From CAVYGN01 sp963796325 (GTDB lineage Bacteria; Spirochaetota; Brevinematia; Brevinematales; JAOACQ01): a DNA stretch of 64,000 nucleotides. How positions within the stretch are numbered: the stretch's first letter is position 1; each line of letters opens with the position of its first letter. Made by a program: the position numbers and the translations under genes. Shown one piece after another: positions 59,253 to 64,000 of the stretch. The notes beneath the pieces are model-generated. The model did no database searches. It was not told where the DNA came from and saw nothing but the letters and a program-made list of their open reading frames with translations. The stretch is from contig CAWCLF010000001.1 of assembly GCA_963796325.1 (NCBI GenBank), forward strand, positions 1,612,001 through 1,676,000. The letters are read 5' to 3'.

Positions 59253-59717
59253 ATGTCAATACAGGAACTGAACAAGGAATACGATATCTCTGAAATTATG
59301 AAAAGCCTTCCGCACAGGTATCCTTTTCTGCTTCTCGACAGGGTTACGGAAATTACAGAATCCGGCGGTAAAGGTTTTAAAAACATCACAATGAACGAAG
59401 AGTTTTTCCAGGGCCATTTCCCGGGGAAACCGATAATGCCGGCGGTTCTGATAGTCGAAGGCATGGCGCAGTGCGCAGGGTTTATCGCCCTGAAAACCCA
59501 GGAAAATACGGAGAAAGATTTTAAAGACAAGATCATACTATTCATGATGATCGATAAGGCAAAATTCCGGAGGCAGGTCATCCCCGGCGACAGGCTGGAT
59601 TATGAGATCGAGATTATCAAGCTGACTCCCCGCATTGCCAGGTTCAAGGGATATTCCAAAGTCGGCGGCGAAATGGCTGCCGAGGCGGAATTGACTGCTA
59701 TGCTCACCGAACGATAG
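59253..59717 (+). CDS. fabZ: 3-hydroxyacyl-ACP dehydratase
   Basis: The 154-residue hot-dog-fold enzyme removes water from 3-hydroxyacyl-ACP. PHRYPFLLLDRV and GHFPGKPIMPAVLIVEGMAQ (His55, Glu69) are the signature. AGGAG precedes the ATG. It follows fabD in the same direction. Confidence 0.95.
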   Translation: MSIQELNKEYDISEIMKSLPHRYPFLLLDRVTEITESGGKGFKNITMNEEFFQGHFPGKPIMPAVLIVEGMAQCAGFIALKTQENTEKDFKDKIILFMMIDKAKFRRQVIPGDRLDYEIEIIKLTPRIARFKGYSKVGGEMAAEAELTAMLTER

Positions 59718-59772
59718 TCGCGAGTTACGAGTCGGAAGTTACGAGTAACGAGTTACGAGTAAACAGTAACGA
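59718..59772. repeat. Intergenic repeat, family B
   Basis: Repeated CGAGTTACGAGT and GTAACGAG words just after the fabZ stop, related to the hairpin at 7461. Confidence 0.65.
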
Positions 59773-59803
59773 AAGAAGAGTAATTTATTCCCGGCACTAT
59801 CAT

Positions 59804-59852
59804 ACTGTTGACTTTCGACTGCTGTCTGCTGACTGTAGTCGACTGCAGTCGA
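59804..59852. repeat. Intergenic repeat, family A, next to family B
   Basis: ACTGTTGACTTTCGACTGC, then CTGACTGTAGTCGACTGCAG, including the palindrome GCAGTCGACTAC-type core. Both repeat families are adjacent here. Confidence 0.6.
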
Positions 59853-59922
59853 TTGATTGATAATATTGTTATTCCGCTTTACAATAGTTATATTTTTGAA
59901 TCTCTAAGAGAGGAGCGGGATA

Positions 59923-60819
59923 GTGAAATTGAAGGGATTTTTATTTGCGCCCGTAATAATTTCAATATTATTCATATATTCCTGTTCGAGTGTAAATAGA
60001 ATAAAGATTGAAAATGAATCGGGTACAATAAATAAAAAGATCCTTGTGTATAGGGATAAAAACCCTTCGCCTGTGCTGGAGATCGTTTATACAGGGGATA
60101 GCGATAAAATTGCCGGATTTTCGTCATTTATCGACAGCGCTCTTCTTTCGTTTTATCCCTATATTAACCCCGATGCCGGCCGGACATATAAAATTCAATA
60201 CAGCACCAATTATTACCAGGTTTTCTATTCGATCGGCATTCATGTCCTGTCGGACTGGAAGAATGACCTCTTAAAGTATGGAATAATGGAAATCGAATGG
60301 GACAAAATGATAACTTCACTCGATAAAGACCGTATTTTTAAAGAATCAGGCGGGTTTTTCAGGGTTAAGGAAATCGACGATCTTCTCAGCGGGGCCAATG
60401 CAGTCCCGGCATATTACAGGGAGATTTATCCTTTTACGATAAGGTTTCATTTGAAAGAGGTCACTTTCGTATCAATTCAAGAGTTTATTTCAAGGCAGGC
60501 AAGATATTACAGTCCCGATGAGATAGAAGATCAGTTTGCCAGGATGACAGTCATACCCGAATCTGCTGAATTTACACGCTATGTGCTTAATAAATTCGGA
60601 TTTAAAAGATTTGTTTTACTTGCCTGCGCAGAATATTCAGGCGACAGCTGGAAGAAAATTACCGATGAGAAAATAAATGAAACAGAAAGGATGTTTGCCG
60701 AAAGCATCGAAAATTACCCGTTTTACGGAATTTTCTCAGATCAGGAGTTTACAAATAAATTTTACATGGCCCTGAAAAACTGCAATAAAAATACGAAAAA
60801 GAACCTTTTCAGAAAATAG
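59923..60819 (+). CDS. Lipoprotein of unknown function
   Basis: The 298-residue protein starts at GTG 59923 (GAGGAG upstream). It has a signal peptide with lipobox FIYSC (Cys21), then a mixed helix/strand body with no motif I recognise. It lies 9 bases before sppA and may belong to that transcript. Confidence 0.65.
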   Translation: MKLKGFLFAPVIISILFIYSCSSVNRIKIENESGTINKKILVYRDKNPSPVLEIVYTGDSDKIAGFSSFIDSALLSFYPYINPDAGRTYKIQYSTNYYQVFYSIGIHVLSDWKNDLLKYGIMEIEWDKMITSLDKDRIFKESGGFFRVKEIDDLLSGANAVPAYYREIYPFTIRFHLKEVTFVSIQEFISRQARYYSPDEIEDQFARMTVIPESAEFTRYVLNKFGFKRFVLLACAEYSGDSWKKITDEKINETERMFAESIENYPFYGIFSDQEFTNKFYMALKNCNKNTKKNLFRK

Positions 60820-60828
60820 GAGTTTATT

Positions 60829-61830
60829 ATGCCTGATGAAAAGACAAGCGGAAAAGTGCTGATGGCTCTTCTGGTCCTGTCAATCATTACAGGAATTGTT
60901 TTACTGACGGCCGGACCCCTGGCAACACGGAAAAAAGCCGGTCCCCTTAAAATCGATAAAAACGAGCTGGTCGGCTCTTCCATTTACCCGGCGGATACGA
61001 TCGCAGTACTTAATATTTTCAGTCCCATTTCATACAATGACGCCCAGGATTATTTCGGGCTGATGAGAAACGGGGCGATTTACTGGATCGATCTGCTGAA
61101 ATCAGTTGAGGATAATCCCAATATTAAGGCTGTGATAATCAGGATCAATTCTCCGGGGGGGACTATTGCCGCAACCCAGGAAATTTACAACGAGGTTAAG
61201 CGGGTAAGAGAGAAGGGAAAGATCGTAACGGTATCCATGGGCGATATCGCCGCTTCAGGAGCATATTATATATCCAGTGCTGCCGATTATATAGTGGCAA
61301 ATCCGGGAAGCATTGTAGGCAGCATCGGAGTAATTTCTGAAGGACTCGATCTGTCCGAACTGTTTAAAAAAATAGGCATAGGTTATAATGTCATTAAGAG
61401 CGGCAAGAACAAGGATATTATGGCAAGCTACAGGAAAATGACAGATGAAGAGCGCGAACTCCTTACTCAATTGATCATGGACGCCTACAGCCAGTTTTTC
61501 CAGGCTGTATCGACAGGCAGAAAGATCAGTCCTGAAAATCTTCAGCCGATAGCCGATGGAAGGATTTTTACAGGCAGGCAGGCAATTAAATATAAACTTG
61601 TCGACGAGATAGGCGATTTTGAGGATACTGTTAAGATTACCGCAAAAATGGCCAGGATTACAGGAACGCCCAATGTAGTCGAGCTGAAAGCGGAAATGAA
61701 CAATATTTTCAAATTATTAAGCTCAATGGGAATAATGCCCATGAAAAGCGAGAAATTTTCACTTTTCAGGACCCCGTCATCCGATATGGATGGAAATTAT
61801 TGCCCGGTTTACTACCTGTACTCTGATTGA
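60829..61830 (+). CDS. sppA: Signal peptide peptidase SppA
   Basis: The 333-residue membrane protease cuts remnant signal peptides. One N-terminal transmembrane helix (about 10-32) anchors it. The catalytic Ser143 is in GDIAASGAYYISSAADYIVA and the Lys is near 193-195 in IKSGKNKDI; INSPGG and GSIVGSIGVI are family motifs. The 36-kDa single-domain form. It precedes the Yip1-like gene by 11 bases. Confidence 0.92.
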   Translation: MPDEKTSGKVLMALLVLSIITGIVLLTAGPLATRKKAGPLKIDKNELVGSSIYPADTIAVLNIFSPISYNDAQDYFGLMRNGAIYWIDLLKSVEDNPNIKAVIIRINSPGGTIAATQEIYNEVKRVREKGKIVTVSMGDIAASGAYYISSAADYIVANPGSIVGSIGVISEGLDLSELFKKIGIGYNVIKSGKNKDIMASYRKMTDEERELLTQLIMDAYSQFFQAVSTGRKISPENLQPIADGRIFTGRQAIKYKLVDEIGDFEDTVKITAKMARITGTPNVVELKAEMNNIFKLLSSMGIMPMKSEKFSLFRTPSSDMDGNYCPVYYLYSD

Positions 61831-61841
61831 ACGGAGTTTTT

Positions 61842-62447
61842 ATGGATTTTTTTAATTATCTGGCATGGCTGCCTGGAATTTTCCTTCATCCGTTGAAGAG
61901 CTATTCGGACTTTAGAGAAAAGCTGAAAGAAGCGATGAATCCTAAACATATTATGTATTCCATTGCCGCTTCCATTATCGGGAACCTGTCGCTTGCGATA
62001 TCGAATATGCTTGTCAACAATACCGGAACAGGCAAAGCCGGCTTTGTATTATTAGATCTCCTTTTTTCAATTATTACAGCCGCTTTCGCGTATTTTTTCA
62101 CATTTGCCGTGATTTATTTCATCCTGTTTCTCCTGGGAAGAAAGATTGACCGCGGGGAATTAGGGGTCATGATACTATCCTCCGATTTCCTTTTTGTCGT
62201 ACTTCTTCCGGCTGCAATAATACTTTCTTTTTTTCCTGCGATACCGGCGGCCGTTTCAGGATTACTCTTTTTTGTTATTTTGATTATGAACATCGTCCTT
62301 AAGATAAGGGCCATATCGTTATGCTCGCCAATGTCCAGTTTCGGTTCGTTAGCGCTTTTTTTCACCCCTTTATTATTCGGTTTTATTGTACTGTTAACGG
62401 GTCTCTCTTATGCGGTGTTGAGCATTTTCAAGCTCCTCTCTTATTAA
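61842..62447 (+). CDS. Yip1-like polytopic membrane protein
   Basis: The 201-residue protein (ATG 61842, GGAG upstream) has a short N-terminal amphipathic segment and five hydrophobic helices (about 40-62, 68-95, 110-135, 140-160, 175-198). The pattern resembles the Yip1 domain of bacterial envelope proteins. It may help membrane organisation, but the function is not known. It sits between sppA and lptF. Confidence 0.62.
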   Translation: MDFFNYLAWLPGIFLHPLKSYSDFREKLKEAMNPKHIMYSIAASIIGNLSLAISNMLVNNTGTGKAGFVLLDLLFSIITAAFAYFFTFAVIYFILFLLGRKIDRGELGVMILSSDFLFVVLLPAAIILSFFPAIPAAVSGLLFFVILIMNIVLKIRAISLCSPMSSFGSLALFFTPLLFGFIVLLTGLSYAVLSIFKLLSY

Positions 62448-62465
62448 TTGCTTGGAGGAAAGGGA

Positions 62466-63806
62466 TTGGAGAAGCTGAAAAACAGTTTGAAGCGCTTCTT
62501 TTTGTCGAAGATAGATATATATTTCTACCAGGAATTAATGCCGAATTACATGTTCGGGCTCCTTTTTTTTACACTCCTGCTTATGATGGACGAACTGTTT
62601 TTCCGCATCCAGGAATACGTGCAGTATAATTTTCCCCTTGACCAGGTCTTCATGCTGTTATTCAATGAAATTCCATTCATAATGACCCTGACGATCCCGA
62701 TCGGCATTCTGCCCGCATACCTTTTGACTTTGGGAAGGTTCTCCACAGACAGTGAAATCACCGCGCTTAAGAGCTGCGGCGTATCGACCCTGAGGATAAT
62801 AAGGCCCGGCATCGTCATGGGGATGATTGTGATGCTGTTTTCATTCGTGTTTACAGAAAAGGTCGTTATCCCAAGCAACCTGACTTTCATTAAATTAAGG
62901 GAAAGACTTATCGCACAGAAACCGGCGGTCGAGCTCAAGGAAAACAAGATCCTCGATTTCGGCGGTTTGAGGATCATATATGAGAGGGAAGAAACGGAGG
63001 ATAATATGGATGTTCTCTACAATGTCCATATTATCGATATCCTGGGAAGAAAGACCATCGAGGCCGAAAAAGGAAGGATATATGCGGATCCTGAAAATCC
63101 GGAGCATTATGTCTTAAAATTCATGAACGGAAGCCTTTCCGAAATAAACAAATCGAAAACAAGCGGAAAGGAGGATGAAAAATTTTTTATCGCCTCTTTC
63201 CGCTATTTATATTACAATACCTACATCAATCTGTCCAAGGTATATGAAACCAAAAGCCCGGATATGATGACTCTGGGGGAGCTGGCTGCGGAAATAGCGG
63301 CCCAATCGAAAGGATCTGTCGACCAGATCCAGAATTACCTGAAAGACAGGGACAGGGTCATAAGGGATGTCAACGATTTCAAAAAGAATTATTCTCTCAA
63401 TAATCTTAATTTATCAAAAGAGGATATCCTGAAGAAAACCGCCGAATTTGAAAACAGAGTCAAGGCGTATAAAGCGGAACTGGATTCGATAGACAAGAAT
63501 ATCTCGAACTACAAGAAAAATCTTCCAATTACTTATATTATGAAATATCATGAAAAGTTCGCCCTCCCTCTCGCATCTCTGGCCTTTGCTCTCATAAGCC
63601 TTTCAATAGGAATGTTTACGGCCCGGAGCGGAAGGAATGAAGGGCTGGGCATCAGCATTATCATAATGCTTGTTTTTTACGGACTGAAAGTCGGAACCGA
63701 AAGTCTCATCCAGAAACAGGATATACCCCCGGTCATGGAGTGGTTTCCTAATATCCTGTTCATGGGGATCGGGTTTGTTTTATTATTAATTAAAATCAGG
63801 GAATAG
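62466..63806 (+). CDS. lptF: LptF/LptG-family permease (LptF-like)
   Basis: The 446-residue permease subunit of the LPS exporter starts at TTG 62466, preceded by GGAGG at 62454-62458. Three transmembrane helices lie near the N terminus (about 35-115: NYMFGLLFFTLLLMMDEL, LTIPIGILPAYLL). A large periplasmic beta-jellyroll follows (about 130-260), then a coiled stretch (270-350) and three C-terminal helices. SLQ-, DFKKNYSLN-type coiled residues are longer than in E. coli LptF. A second Lpt-type permease gene begins 11 bases later, so the pair is LptF-LptG. Confidence 0.85.
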   Translation: MEKLKNSLKRFFLSKIDIYFYQELMPNYMFGLLFFTLLLMMDELFFRIQEYVQYNFPLDQVFMLLFNEIPFIMTLTIPIGILPAYLLTLGRFSTDSEITALKSCGVSTLRIIRPGIVMGMIVMLFSFVFTEKVVIPSNLTFIKLRERLIAQKPAVELKENKILDFGGLRIIYEREETEDNMDVLYNVHIIDILGRKTIEAEKGRIYADPENPEHYVLKFMNGSLSEINKSKTSGKEDEKFFIASFRYLYYNTYINLSKVYETKSPDMMTLGELAAEIAAQSKGSVDQIQNYLKDRDRVIRDVNDFKKNYSLNNLNLSKEDILKKTAEFENRVKAYKAELDSIDKNISNYKKNLPITYIMKYHEKFALPLASLAFALISLSIGMFTARSGRNEGLGISIIIMLVFYGLKVGTESLIQKQDIPPVMEWFPNILFMGIGFVLLLIKIRE

Positions 63807-63817
63807 GAATTTCGCAG

Positions 63818-64000
63818 ATGAACGGCAGAAGTTTATATAAAGCCGGTGTTTCCGTATTGATCGGAAAATACAGGGATCTGGGCAGGAATTTAAGGCCCAC
63901 CTCCATCGACCGCTATATATCAGGCCAGTTTTTAGCGTCTTTTGCCCTGTCCCTTTTCTTTTTTGTCGCGATCTATATTATGGCGCAGATATTCCAGAGG
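63818..64000 (+). CDS. lptG: LptG-like permease, N-terminal part (runs off the window)
   Basis: Sixty-one residues are present. The translated start has a cytoplasmic part with YKAGVSVLIGKYRDL, then RPTSIDRYISGQFLASFALS, the first transmembrane helix of the LptF/LptG family. It follows lptF directly, and the frame is open to base 64000. The assignment to LptG is by position after lptF. Confidence 0.72.
   Translation, partial: MNGRSLYKAGVSVLIGKYRDLGRNLRPTSIDRYISGQFLASFALSLFFFVAIYIMAQIFQR

Overview
The window looks like chromosomal DNA from a diderm, LPS-bearing, probably flagellated bacterium, most likely a spirochaete or close relative. The reasons are lipopolysaccharide-transport genes at both edges (lptD-like on the left; lptF/lptG-like on the right), three chemoreceptor-like proteins with 7TMR-DISM-type sensor halves, an orphan FliK-like/FlhB-C pair with yraN, and many exported HEAT, PEGA, PilZ and RDD proteins. 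The taxonomic call is inference. Gene density is high: no gene-free stretch exceeds 300 bases, and TTG or GTG starts with good Shine-Dalgarno sequences are common. No rRNA, tRNA or CRISPR was found.

Layout. 1-5.7 kb: partial lptD, a GH13 glycosidase, then a minus-strand cluster (FliK-like, FlhB-C-like, degenerate HD-GYP, yraN, small FlgM-like protein). 5.8-7.5 kb: ECF sigma factor, zinc-finger anti-sigma factor and an exported coiled-coil protein. 7.5-13.1 kb: minus-strand operon proS, CorC-like, thpR, GHKL ATPase, surE, then a HEAT protein. 13.2-15.0 kb: a lipoprotein and a complete IS5-family insertion (TSD TTAT). 15.1-23.6 kb: two exported proteins sharing an unrecognised ~110-residue domain, pyrD, an alr-amidohydrolase-fba operon, and a cytidylyltransferase/glycosyltransferase pair. 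23.7-30.8 kb: membrane GHKL sensor, HpcH-like enzyme, PilZ protein, short NAGS-like acetyltransferase, thioredoxin, PhzF enzyme and DUF4380 protein. 30.9-37.7 kb: a seven-gene, tightly overlapping RDD/SpoIIM/DUF4129/DUF4350/MoxR/DUF58 operon. 37.6-44.6 kb: a phosphohexomutase, a 949-residue metallopeptidase/propeller/Omp85-like fusion, metK and ugd. 45-58 kb: aat, pyrE and a minus-strand signalling block (ptsI, purU, receiver protein, three DISM chemoreceptors, receiver-GGDEF). 58.3-64 kb: fabD, fabZ, a lipoprotein, sppA, a Yip1-like protein, lptF and partial lptG.

How it works together. Much of the window serves the cell envelope: Lpt transport, fatty-acid synthesis (fabD/fabZ), UDP-glucuronate supply (ugd), alanine racemase, a phosphohexomutase and an Omp85-like fusion. 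A second theme is signalling: the DISM receptor array is flanked by a receiver protein and a diguanylate cyclase, while PilZ and HD-GYP proteins elsewhere suggest c-di-GMP control.

The most unusual points are: (i) two of the three chemoreceptors have almost identical signalling halves over about 1.07 kb of DNA but divergent sensor halves, pointing to recent gene conversion or segmental duplication; (ii) a shared, unnamed domain in a PEGA protein and in an outer-membrane-barrel protein, both driven by similar TTGACA-N17-TAAAAT promoters; (iii) the gluzincin-propeller-Omp85 fusion; (iv) two families of intergenic repeats (GTCGACAGT-type and GTAACGAG-type) with dyad symmetry at transcription-unit borders; and (v) signalling proteins with degenerate active sites.
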